Below are positions 1 through 7,474 of a stretch of DNA of 64,000 bases, piece by piece. The notes beneath the pieces were generated by a model, which was given only the letters and a program-made list of their open reading frames with translations, made no database searches and was not told where the DNA came from. The number at the start of each line of letters is the position of its first letter. The first letter of the stretch is position 1. The stretch comes from Micromonospora aurantiaca ATCC 27029 (GTDB taxonomy: Bacteria; Actinomycetota; Actinomycetes; Mycobacteriales; Micromonosporaceae). Where the stretch lies: NCBI RefSeq assembly GCF_000145235.1, contig NC_014391.1, positions 5,278,001 through 5,342,000 of the forward strand. Direction: 5' to 3'. The position numbers and the translations under genes are program-made.

Positions 1-122
1 GTCTCCGGGGGCAGGTCGTCGGCCAGGTCGAGGCTGATCGCCGTACCCATGATGTGTTCGACCCGGCGAAGGCCGCGCCGGGCGGACGGACCGGGACCGA
101 CGGCACCGGCATGAGCCGGCAC
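1..122 (-). CDS. apbE: FAD:protein FMN transferase (ApbE), N-terminal part, runs off the left edge
   Basis: Only the first 40 residues are present. They read V-P-A-H-A-G-A..., followed by RRVEHIMGTAISLDLADDLP, which matches the N-terminal beta-strand of ApbE proteins (RxxxxxMGTxxS). ApbE attaches FMN covalently to a Ser/Thr of exported FMN-binding domains. The GTG start lies 2 bp after the stop of the upstream FMN-binding protein, so the genes are almost certainly one transcript, and the neighbour carries an SGAT motif, the classical ApbE target. The assignment therefore rests on a short N-terminal match plus strong context. The catalytic region lies outside the window. Confidence 0.75.
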   Translation of the reverse strand, partial: MPAHAGAVGPGPSARRGLRRVEHIMGTAISLDLADDLPPE

Positions 123-124
123 GG

Positions 125-718
125 TCACGCCTTGTCCAGCGCGGCCTGCAACGACTGCTTGTACGCGGTGCTGGTGTAGGTGGCTCCGGACACGGTGCTC
201 AGGTTGGCGCTCTGCCGGGCCACCACCTCGCCGGAGGTGCCGCTGTAGCGGGCCTGCACGTCGTCGCTGCGCTGCCCGGACTGCCCGCCCAGCGGCAGCC
301 CGATCGCCGTGGCGTCGACGATCCGGCTTCCACTGAGCGTGATCCGGACCTGGAGCGAGCCGTACTCGTAGGTGACCGACGGCCCGGTCACCGTGCGGGT
401 GGTGGCCTTGGGCGCGCTGGTGGTGGTGCGGGGCGCGGCCGGTGTGGTGCGCGTGCGGGTGCCACCGCGGCTGGCCGCGCTGCGGTCGGCGGACGGCTTC
501 GGGGTCGGCTTCGACGAGGCGCGCGGCGACGGGGTGACGCCGGGCGCGGAGCCGGTGGGCGAGGGCGGCTCGGGCGCGGCGGAGCCGCCCGGGGCGACCG
601 GGGCCAGCGCGGCCGGTACGTCCGCTCCGGCCTGCCCGGCGCCCGGCGCGCCCTTGAGCACCACCAGTGCGGTGGTGCCGGCGGCCAGGCCGGTGATCGC
701 GAGCAGCGCGCGACGCAT
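125..718 (-). CDS. secreted or membrane-anchored FMN-binding domain protein
   Basis: 197 residues. An N-terminal hydrophobic segment after MRRALLAITG (about residues 5-22) is a signal peptide or anchor. A long Pro/Ser/Thr/Ala-rich linker follows (about 25-115). The C-terminal FMN-binding domain (about 118-197) contains VSGATYTS near residues 176-183; SGAT is the site where ApbE attaches FMN to the Thr. The protein should carry covalent FMN outside the membrane and accept electrons from the ferric-reductase-like protein encoded just upstream (14 bp gap), while apbE follows directly. The low-complexity linker looks like a cell-wall-spanning tether. Family call is strong; the physiological acceptor is unknown. 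Confidence 0.85.
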   Translation of the reverse strand: MRRALLAITGLAAGTTALVVLKGAPGAGQAGADVPAALAPVAPGGSAAPEPPSPTGSAPGVTPSPRASSKPTPKPSADRSAASRGGTRTRTTPAAPRTTTSAPKATTRTVTGPSVTYEYGSLQVRITLSGSRIVDATAIGLPLGGQSGQRSDDVQARYSGTSGEVVARQSANLSTVSGATYTSTAYKQSLQAALDKA

Positions 719-732
719 GGGCGGTGCCTCTC

Positions 733-2148
733 CTACAGCTCGAACGCGGTCAGGTGGATCTGGCGGCGGGGCACGCCTGCCGCACGCAGCGCGGCGACTG
801 CCTCGTCGACCAGACCGCCGGGGCCGCACAGGTAGACGTCGCGGCGGGTCAGGTCGGGCACGAGCCGGCGCAGGCCCTCGGGGTTCATCACCTGGCGGGG
901 GCCGGGGTCGTCGCGGCGGCCGACGACGTACCAGACGGAGGTCTGCCGGGCCTGCGCGAGCCAGTCCAGCTCCTGGTGCAGCAGCACGTCGGCGGGGGTA
1001 CGCGCCCGGTAGATCAGCGCCGCGCCGGGCGGCAGCTCCTCCAGCATCGCCCGCAGCGGCGCGATGCCGCTGCCCCCGGCGATGAGCAGCGCCCGTTCCC
1101 GGGTGCGGTGCGCGGCGGTGAACGTACCGGAGGGGCCCTGCGCCCAGACCCGGGTGCCGGGCGTGAGGTCGCGCAGCTCGGCGGTGTACCCGCCGACGAC
1201 CTTGACGGTGATCCGCAGCCACCTGTCGTTGGCGGCGGCGGAGACGGAGAACGGGTGCGACTGCCACCAGCAGCCGGGGTTGAGGAAGCGCCAGCGGAAG
1301 AACTGGCCGCCGAGCAGGTCGATCTGGTTGAGCCGTTGCCCGGTCAGGTAGACCGAGACGGTGTCCGGGCTCTCCGCCACCACGTCGGCGACGCGCAGCC
1401 GGTGCCGCAGGTTGAACACCAGCGGGGCGAGCATCCGGCCCCACACCAGTGCGGCCACGACCAGCAGGTACGCGGCGATCCAGCCGGTACGCACCGGGCC
1501 GGGTTCGTAGAGCTGCGCGCCGTTGCTGAACTGGTGCGCGTACCCGAGCAGCAGCGTGAGGTAGCTGGCGGCGTGCAGCAGGTGCCACAGCTCGTACGGC
1601 AGGCGGCGGCGCACCGCGCGTACCGCGGTGAACGCGACAGCGACCAGGATGCCCGCGGCGACGAACGCGGAGACCATGTCCTCGTAGTCGGTCAGCAGCG
1701 CGCCGACCTCGCCGAGCACCGTCTTGCGTTCCTGGCGGGAGTAGCCGACCACCAGCAGCGACATGTGCGCGAGCACCGCCACCAGCAGCGTCGCGCCGAG
1801 GTCCCGGTGCAGCCGGGAGATCCGCTCGCCGCCGAGCGCGCGTTCCAGCACGCCGAGTCGGCTCATCATCAGCACCTGGACCAGCAGCAGGTAGCCGGCG
1901 AGCAGCCCGGTGATCCGGCCACCGGCGGTGAGCAGGTCGGCGGTGTCGGCGAGCGATCCGGCCGGGGTGTCCAGCCACCACGGCAGGACCGCGGCGACCA
2001 GGCCCAGCCAGAAGAGCGCGGCCAGCGCACGCCGGCCGCCGGGTCCGCGGCGCGGACGACCCGGGGGTACGGGGGCAGCCGGACGGCCGCCGTACGGGGC
2101 GGGATGCCCGGTACGGCGGCCGGCAGCGCGGGTGTCCTGGTACGTCAC
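733..2148 (-). CDS. ferric-reductase-like transmembrane flavocytochrome (ferredoxin reductase family)
   Basis: 471 residues. The N-terminal half has about six hydrophobic helices with paired histidines typical of the ferric reductase/NOX heme domain (LHRDLGATLLVAVLAH and LWHLLHAASYLTLLLGYAH). The C-terminal half is an FNR-type module: FAD-binding HPFS motif, nucleotide-binding GGSGIAP and a terminal LCGPGGLV motif. It should take electrons from cytoplasmic NAD(P)H through FAD and heme to the outer face, where the downstream FMN-binding protein can receive them. The GTG start overlaps the TGA of the DUF1501 gene (GTGA), which indicates translational coupling; the longer open frame upstream is only the shadow of that gene. 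Confidence 0.85.
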   Translation of the reverse strand: MTYQDTRAAGRRTGHPAPYGGRPAAPVPPGRPRRGPGGRRALAALFWLGLVAAVLPWWLDTPAGSLADTADLLTAGGRITGLLAGYLLLVQVLMMSRLGVLERALGGERISRLHRDLGATLLVAVLAHMSLLVVGYSRQERKTVLGEVGALLTDYEDMVSAFVAAGILVAVAFTAVRAVRRRLPYELWHLLHAASYLTLLLGYAHQFSNGAQLYEPGPVRTGWIAAYLLVVAALVWGRMLAPLVFNLRHRLRVADVVAESPDTVSVYLTGQRLNQIDLLGGQFFRWRFLNPGCWWQSHPFSVSAAANDRWLRITVKVVGGYTAELRDLTPGTRVWAQGPSGTFTAAHRTRERALLIAGGSGIAPLRAMLEELPPGAALIYRARTPADVLLHQELDWLAQARQTSVWYVVGRRDDPGPRQVMNPEGLRRLVPDLTRRDVYLCGPGGLVDEAVAALRAAGVPRRQIHLTAFEL

Positions 2149-3524
2149 GCGTAGATCTTGACCGGGGTGAACTTCTGCCGGGGGAAGACCTTGTCCACCT
2201 GGGCGGTGGTCAGGCCGAAGCGTCCCTGCGCGACCGATCCGTAGACGTTGAACATGTTGTTGTACTCCGGCACGTCGCCGCTGTCCAGCTTGTCCAGTCC
2301 GTTCCAGGTGCCGAGCAGCGAACCGGCCAGCTTGCGGCCGGACAGCACGGTGACCACACCGCCGTGCCCGTGGTCGGTGCCGCCGCCGTTCGAGCCGACC
2401 CGCCGGCCGAACTCGCTGGACACCATGATGGTCACGTCCGCCGACCGGTCGCCCAGGTCGGTGAAGAACGCGGCCATCGCGTTCGCCAGTTCGTTGAGCC
2501 GCCGCCAGAGCTGGCCGCCCTCGCGGGTGCCCTGGTTCTCGTGGGTGTCGTAGCCGCCCATGCCGACCGTCGCCACCCGCACGTTCGCGCCGCCCTTGAT
2601 GAGCTGGGCGAGCTGCTTGAACGCGTTCCCGACGCCCTGGTACTCGACGCCCTCGGCGGCGGCGTACGGCTTGGCGGCGAGCTTCTGGGCGGTGGCGAGC
2701 GCGCCCATGCCCTCGATGACCGCCTCCTCGACCGGGTGGTTGATGCCGGTGAACAGGCCGCGGATCGCCTTCTCGGTGGCCGCCCGGAACTTGTCGTCGC
2801 CGTTGAGCCGCAGGTCGCCGACGCTGTTGAGGGAGATCGCGCCGTTCACGCCGACGAGCGAGCGGGGCAGCGTGCTGCCGATGCCGACGCTGCGGAACGC
2901 GGTGCCCTTGCCGAGCGAGTCGACCAGGCTGTCCAGCCAGCCCCGGCCGCCGGTCTCGCCGGGCAGGCCGCCCAGGTTGCACGCGTCGGCGGCCTGGAAG
3001 TGGCTGCGGGACAGCCGCGGGTCCGACACGGCCGGCACGAAGCCGAGCTGCCCGGCCTTGAGCCACTTCTCCAGCGGCGCGAACGCGCTGGTCAGCTTGA
3101 AGCCGCGGGCCAGCGCCAGCGAGTCGTCACCGAGCAGCAGGTCGGGGCGCGCCTTGGCGAGCACCGGGTCGTCGGCGGGTGCGACCAGGCTCAGCCCGTC
3201 CAGCCCGCCGTAGAGGAAGACGTGGATCAGCGTGCCGGTCTTGGTCGCGGCGAACGACGCCGAGGTGGTGACGAACTGCGCCGTCGCGAGCGCGGTCGCG
3301 GTCGCGGCGGCGCCGGCGACGAAGGTACGCCGGGTGACGCCCCGGCCGTCCTGCTGCGCCTCCTCGATCTCCTCCAGCCGGCGGTACCGGTCGGTCTCGG
3401 CCGCGTTCTCGGCCGCGACGATGTCCGCCTCCGCGCGCAGCAGCGCCTCGGCCGGGTTGTCGGCCAGCCGCCGCAGGTCGGGGCACTCGGGGTGCAGGGG
3501 GTACGGGTTCACGGTCATCTCCAT
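2145..3524 (-). CDS. DUF1501 family protein with Tat signal
   Basis: 459 residues from the ATG reading MEMTVNPYPL. A GTG at 3536 overlapping the previous stop, or the ATG at 3518, are alternatives; the GGTGAGG just before the chosen ATG favours it. A charged N-terminal stretch of about 65 residues precedes a twin-arginine motif (TRRTFVAGAAATATALATAQ), so export by Tat is likely. The rest is a DUF1501 domain, a sulfatase/phosphatase-like fold of unknown function, with HVFLYGGLDGLS, SRSHFQAAD, GGYDTHENQ and GGGTDHGHGG visible; the His/Asp residues could bind metal. It sits between DUF1800, its usual partner, and the redox genes. Confidence 0.85.
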   Translation of the reverse strand: MEMTVNPYPLHPECPDLRRLADNPAEALLRAEADIVAAENAAETDRYRRLEEIEEAQQDGRGVTRRTFVAGAAATATALATAQFVTTSASFAATKTGTLIHVFLYGGLDGLSLVAPADDPVLAKARPDLLLGDDSLALARGFKLTSAFAPLEKWLKAGQLGFVPAVSDPRLSRSHFQAADACNLGGLPGETGGRGWLDSLVDSLGKGTAFRSVGIGSTLPRSLVGVNGAISLNSVGDLRLNGDDKFRAATEKAIRGLFTGINHPVEEAVIEGMGALATAQKLAAKPYAAAEGVEYQGVGNAFKQLAQLIKGGANVRVATVGMGGYDTHENQGTREGGQLWRRLNELANAMAAFFTDLGDRSADVTIMVSSEFGRRVGSNGGGTDHGHGGVVTVLSGRKLAGSLLGTWNGLDKLDSGDVPEYNNMFNVYGSVAQGRFGLTTAQVDKVFPRQKFTPVKIYA

Positions 3525-3532
3525 CGAATGCC

Positions 3533-5578
3533 TCACCGGAGGTGGTGCTGGGGGGACGCGAGGATCGTCCGCGCGACAGCGGCGATGGCCCCGTTGAAGG
3601 TGGCGTCGACCTTGGCGCTCTCGGCCACACCGGCCACGGCGAGCACGAGCTTCTTCTCCTTGGCGCTGAGCTTCTGCTGCACCAGCCGCTGAGCCAGCGC
3701 GTCCACGTACGCCCCGGCGGTGGCCGGCGGCTTCGCGACCAGCTTCTCCGGCTTGACGAAAGTGAACTGCTTGCGCCAGCCGCCGATCAGGTCACCGGCC
3801 TCGTTCCAGCCGTCGATCATCGTCCCGGCCGAGGTCCAGGCCAGGTAGACGTCGGCGTAGCCGTCCGGGGTGGGCTTGCCCATCGGGTACTGGCCGAGTT
3901 CGCGCATCTTGTCCTGGATCTGCCGCAGGCCCTGGGCGAACGGGGTGCGCCGGTTGTCGCCGGTGAAGCCGGGGGCCGCGTCCGGCGAGACACCGAGCAC
4001 CCGGTACGTGGCGACCAGGTACTCCATCGGGCGGCGTACCTTCTGGCCGATCGCCGCCCAGAACTCCGAGGAGCTGAACAGCGTCGCCAGCACCGGCCGG
4101 ATCTGTCCCTTGTTCGTGGTGTACGCCTTCGCGAGCCGGTCCACCACGGACTTCGGCGGGGTGTCGGAGACGAACCGGGTGGCGAGGTTCTGTGCCACGT
4201 ACCGGGCGGTCGACGGGTGCATCGCGATGTAGCGGATGTACGAGTCGATGACCTTGTCGGCGGCCACCGGGTCGTCGGAGTTGTTGGCGTGGCTGAACCC
4301 GAGGATCTTCACCTTGCCGAGGTAGTGCCGCTCGGCGAAGAACTTGTACTTGCCGTCGGCGACACCCCGTCCGGTCTGGAGCAGCGCAGCCTGGCGGACG
4401 TCCTTCTCGGTGTAGCCGCCGTCAACGCCGACCGAGTACAGCTCCAGGTTCTCCCGGGCCAGGTTCTCGTTGACCGCGTCCTTACGCGAGTCGACCTGGT
4501 TCAGGTAGAGCAGCAGCGCCGGGTGCTTGTTCGCGGCGACGAGCATCTCCGGGTAGCTGCCCAGCGCGTGCTTGCGGATGACGTCCCGGTCGAACGCGTT
4601 GCGGTAGTTCTCCCCGCCGTCGAAGTCGGCGGCGACGTGCAGGAAGTCGTTCCAGAAGTCGACCATCACCTCGAACAGCTGCCGGTCCGACCAGATCTGC
4701 CGGGCGATGGTGGCGTCCACCGTCTCGCGGGCCGGGTCGACGCCCTTCTCGTTGAGCTGCTCGCGCTGGTCGCGCAGCTGCGTCGGGCTGAGCTTGAGCG
4801 ACTGCAGCTCGGCCAGCTTCAGCTCGGCCTTCGTCGGGGCGATCTTCTCCGGTTCGAGCTGCTGGCGCAGCCAGTCGTCGATGCCGAGCCGCTTGATGTC
4901 GGCCATCACCTTCGGGGTGGCGGCGAACGTGGTGCGGGTGGCGAGGTGCCGGATCGGGTCCTTGGCGAGGACCGTCTTCACAGTCACCTTGGTCGCCTCG
5001 GCGGCGGCGGCCGGGCTGCCGTAGAGCCGGCCACCGGACGGCGCGTTGCGCTTGAGCGCCTCGCCGGCCCGGGAGCCCATGTAGCTCTCGTTCTGCTCGG
5101 TGTAGGTCCGTACCGTGCTGGGCTGCTGGCCGCTGGGCCGGGCCGCGTTGCCGTCGGTGGTCACCGTACCGGTGGCGTCACCGGCCGGCGCGTCACTGAA
5201 CAGGCCGCGCACCTGCGGGGACATGGCCAGGGCGGCGCCACCGGCGACCACCACGGCACCGCCGAGGGTGGCCAGCGCCCGGCGCCGGCCCCGCTTCGGG
5301 GCCTCGTCGCCGTCGTCGTCCAGGTCGGGCAGTCCACCGCCGGGCGGCGGGCCGTACCCGCCGCTGGGCTGGCCGTAGCCGCCGGACTGGGGGTAGCCGG
5401 CGGGGGCCGGCGCGGCGGGGGCGAAGCCGTTCGGCCCGACCCACTGCGGGCCCTGGGCGGGGTGGGCGCCGGGGTGCGGCGCGTGCGGGTCGCGGTACCC
5501 GTCCGGATGGGGGTGCTGGTATCCGTCCCAGCCGCGGTCGTCCCGGGGTCGACGCGGTGGCACGTTCAGGTCGGCCAT
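3533..5578 (-). CDS. DUF1800 domain-containing protein
   Basis: 681 residues. The N-terminus is cytoplasmic and Pro/Gly/His-rich (about 1-90), followed by a basic stretch and one hydrophobic segment (ALATLGGAVVVAGGAALAMS, about 100-120), so a type II membrane anchor is likely. The DUF1800 domain fills the rest, with the recognisable MVDFWNDFLHV, GSYPEMLVAANKHPALLLYLN and RRPMEYLVATYRVLG blocks. DUF1800 and DUF1501 genes are usually adjacent in bacteria; their biochemical role is not established. It is the first gene of the minus-strand operon and its stop codon overlaps a possible GTG start of the DUF1501 gene. Start taken at the ATG with AACGGGAT upstream. Confidence 0.85.
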   Translation of the reverse strand: MADLNVPPRRPRDDRGWDGYQHPHPDGYRDPHAPHPGAHPAQGPQWVGPNGFAPAAPAPAGYPQSGGYGQPSGGYGPPPGGGLPDLDDDGDEAPKRGRRRALATLGGAVVVAGGAALAMSPQVRGLFSDAPAGDATGTVTTDGNAARPSGQQPSTVRTYTEQNESYMGSRAGEALKRNAPSGGRLYGSPAAAAEATKVTVKTVLAKDPIRHLATRTTFAATPKVMADIKRLGIDDWLRQQLEPEKIAPTKAELKLAELQSLKLSPTQLRDQREQLNEKGVDPARETVDATIARQIWSDRQLFEVMVDFWNDFLHVAADFDGGENYRNAFDRDVIRKHALGSYPEMLVAANKHPALLLYLNQVDSRKDAVNENLARENLELYSVGVDGGYTEKDVRQAALLQTGRGVADGKYKFFAERHYLGKVKILGFSHANNSDDPVAADKVIDSYIRYIAMHPSTARYVAQNLATRFVSDTPPKSVVDRLAKAYTTNKGQIRPVLATLFSSSEFWAAIGQKVRRPMEYLVATYRVLGVSPDAAPGFTGDNRRTPFAQGLRQIQDKMRELGQYPMGKPTPDGYADVYLAWTSAGTMIDGWNEAGDLIGGWRKQFTFVKPEKLVAKPPATAGAYVDALAQRLVQQKLSAKEKKLVLAVAGVAESAKVDATFNGAIAAVARTILASPQHHLR

Positions 5579-6028
5579 GTACCTATCCCGTTTTCTTCGA
5601 GCGCCGGCACGCCTGCCACCCGATGGGGGTCGGGGTGGCGCAGGGGCGGCGACGGTTGCCGGAGAAGTTGCCTACGGGAAAGTAGCCATGCCGTCCCGGC
5701 CGCTCAAGGCGCGCCGAACGCGCTCGTGAGCGCACTTAAGACGGTGCTCAGGCCCGCCGCGGAGGGCCCGCCGCGGCGGCGGGGGCGCGGCGGCGTCCGG
5801 AGCAGGGCCGACCCGGACGCGCACCGCCCGGATGCGAGGTTTCGCACAGCGGCGACGCCGCCGGGGGCGTTCATTGCCTCACCGAAAATTAAGGTACGGA
5901 TAAGCCTGCGCTGAGAACCTCGTTCCGCCTGTCCGGTCCGCCGAAACAGCAGCAGCGGCGGCGCGTGACCGGCCTCCGATCCGGGTATGCCGCCGAACCG
6001 CTGAAGCCGTGAGGGGAAGGGCACCGCC
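5579..6028. other. 450-base divergent intergenic region
   Basis: No convincing coding frame on either strand. It must hold the promoter of the DUF1800 redox operon on the left and that of the DUF3040 gene on the right. A GC-rich patch of inverted repeats (5755-5790, CCGCCGCGG copies) is followed by an AT-richer stretch at 5877-5905 (GAAAATTAAGGTACGGATAAG), the most promoter-like segment. I could not define a clear -35/-10 pair or an iron-box match. Confidence 0.5.
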
Positions 6029-6286
6029 ATGCTCAGCCAAGAGGATCAGCGCAGGTTCGAACAGATCACCCGTCATCTGCGGGAGAGTGATCCACGCTTC
6101 TTCGCCCGGTTGGACAACCGGATCAAGGGCCGCCGGGGCCGGTACATGATGCTGTTGACGATCGTGCTGTGGGCGTCGCTGCCGGCGATGACAGTGCTCG
6201 TCGGACGGCTCGCCGGGGCGATCTGCGCGGTGGTGCTCGTCGCCAACGCCGCAGTGATGTGGCGCTTCCGCCGCCGCCTCCTTTAG
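6029..6286 (+). CDS. small DUF3040-like membrane protein
   Basis: 85 residues. An acidic/basic N-terminus (MLSQEDQRRFEQITRHLRES) resembles the start of DUF3040 proteins, where a short helical segment precedes two transmembrane helices. Here two hydrophobic helices are visible (about 42-60 and 61-77), ending in a basic RFRRRLL tail that should stay in the cytoplasm. The ATG is preceded by GAGGGGAAGGG. Function of the family is unknown. It is a single-gene unit between the redox operon and the SWIM/SNF2 pair and ends just before a dispersed repeat element. Confidence 0.7.
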   Translation: MLSQEDQRRFEQITRHLRESDPRFFARLDNRIKGRRGRYMMLLTIVLWASLPAMTVLVGRLAGAICAVVLVANAAVMWRFRRRLL

Positions 6287-6290
6287 GTGC

Positions 6291-6344
6291 AAGGAAGGGC
6301 CCCTTATTAACGCTTCTGGTAGAGGAAGGGCCCCTTATTAACGC
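6291..6344. repeat. composite GGAAGGGCCCCTT repeat, copy A
   Basis: Two copies of a 21-base unit beginning GGAAGGGCCCCTTATTAAC, separated by CTTCTGGTAGA. Each unit holds the odd palindrome GAAGGG-C-CCCTT. Two related 54-base elements occur at 41744-41797 and (inverted, with an extra unit) 53758-53810. This copy lies between converging genes and its TTAA supplies the stop codon (6338-6340) of the minus-strand SWIM gene, so it inserted into, or replaced, that gene's end. It could serve as a transcription terminator. Confidence 0.8.
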
Positions 6345-7474
6345 TCGCCTGCGGCCTCGCCGCGACCGAACTCCCTGGGGGACGCGGCCTCGCCGCGACC
6401 GAACTCCCGGTACGCCCGGCGCAGCCGCTCGGCCAGGCCCGGCCCACCGATCATGGCGCCGGGTGAACCGAGCTGGCGCAACAGCAACTCCGAGCCGGTG
6501 GCGAGCGTGGGCGGCCGGTCCGGCAGCGGCACCGGCGACAGCCAGAACCGGTCCGGTTCGGCGTCCGCCTCGACCGGCGGCAACCCGGCCAGGGCCCGCG
6601 CCGCGCCGACCACCGGCACACCGGTCGTCCCGGGCGGCTCCGGCCCGGCGCCCGACTCCGGCCCGGCACCCGGGCCCGGCTCCGCGCCCGCACCGCCGTT
6701 TCCGTCCGCGCCACCGGCTCCGCCCGCGCCACCGGCTCCGCCCGCGCCACCGGCTCCGCCCGCGCCACCGGCTCCGCTCGCACCACCGGCCCCGCTCGCA
6801 CCACCGGCCCCGCTCGCACCACCGGCCCCGCTCGCACCACCGGCTCCGCCGGCACCACCGGTTCCACCTGAGCTGCCGGCGTCGGCGCCGCGCAGCGTAC
6901 GCAGCCGGTCCAGCAGTTCGGCTCGGGACCGGCCGCGCCAGTGCAGCAGGTGGAACGGGTCGGCGTCGAACGCCTCGGCGAGCAGGTAGAACGTCGCCGC
7001 CAGATGTTTGCACGGCACCGCGAAATCAGGGCAGCCGCAGCGCTGGTCCAGCTCGCCGACAGCGGCCGGGAACAGCGGCGCGCCCGCCTCGGCGAACAGC
7101 TCCTCCAGTTCGGCCGGCAGGTCACCGGCGAGCAGCCGGGCGCTGAAGAACGCCTGCCCGGCCAGTTCGGCCTCGATCCGCCGCCATGTCTCCTCCGGGT
7201 ACGCGGCCAGCCCGATCCGCACCGGGTAGGGCCGCGGCCGGGATCCCTGCACCTCGGCGGTGACAGTCCCCGGCGACACGTCCAGCCGGAGCACCTGCCC
7301 CCGCCGCGCGTACGCCCGCCCACGGGTGAGCCGGGAGCCGAGCGCGAACGACTCCAGCACCTCGACGAACCGCCGGGACCACCAGGACTGCCCGATCGCG
7401 CCCCGGGTGCTGCGCGCCCGCAGGCCACCCTCGACCCGCACCGGCGGGCCGTAGTCGTCAAACCCGGGGCTCAC
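6338..7474 (-). CDS. SWIM zinc-finger protein, partner of the SNF2 ATPase
   Basis: 378 residues. The N-terminal half contains GQSWWSRRFVEVLE, typical of actinobacterial SWIM proteins, and the SWIM zinc motif C-x-C-x7-C-x-H (CGCPDFAVPCKH, about residue 145). The middle (about 215-270) is a Gly/Ala/Ser tract encoded by an 18-base tandem repeat. A C-terminal domain carries a duplicated REFGRGEAA. The GTG start overlaps the SNF2 stop (GTGA). SWIM proteins of this type are regularly encoded next to SNF2 helicases and probably bind DNA or protein for them. The last codons and stop come from a dispersed repeat, so the original C-terminus may have been longer. Confidence 0.85.
   Translation of the reverse strand: MSPGFDDYGPPVRVEGGLRARSTRGAIGQSWWSRRFVEVLESFALGSRLTRGRAYARRGQVLRLDVSPGTVTAEVQGSRPRPYPVRIGLAAYPEETWRRIEAELAGQAFFSARLLAGDLPAELEELFAEAGAPLFPAAVGELDQRCGCPDFAVPCKHLAATFYLLAEAFDADPFHLLHWRGRSRAELLDRLRTLRGADAGSSGGTGGAGGAGGASGAGGASGAGGASGAGGASGAGGAGGAGGAGGAGGAGGAGGADGNGGAGAEPGPGAGPESGAGPEPPGTTGVPVVGAARALAGLPPVEADAEPDRFWLSPVPLPDRPPTLATGSELLLRQLGSPGAMIGGPGLAERLRRAYREFGRGEAASPREFGRGEAAGER
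6712..6864. repeat. 18-base tandem repeat inside the SWIM gene
   Basis: About eight and a half direct copies of an 18-base unit (CACCGGCTCCGCCCGCGC and the variant CACCGGCCCCGCTCGCAC). On the coding strand it encodes a collagen-like Gly-Gly-Ala / Gly-Ala-Ser series. The unit is a multiple of three, so changes in copy number keep the frame and only alter linker length. Confidence 0.9.

Noticed and set aside
5877..5905. Iron-regulator (DtxR/IdeR) box near the redox operon
   Set aside because: The AT-rich stretch shares a few bases with the TTAGGTTAG consensus but has no dyad symmetry.
3542..5914. Very long plus-strand open frame (790 codons) opposite DUF1800
   Set aside because: Antisense shadow of a high-GC gene: Arg/Gly/Val-rich, no domain, and the minus strand gives a recognised protein. 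The same applies to other long opposite-strand frames, e.g. 7726-10812, 33988-37257 and 39191-41806.
5704..6030. 108-codon minus-strand frame in the DUF1800 upstream region
   Set aside because: Composition is not protein-like, and it spans the promoter region and the start of the DUF3040 gene.
6712..6864. CRISPR-like array
   Set aside because: The 18-base units are contiguous without spacers and lie in frame inside the SWIM gene; it is a coding tandem repeat.
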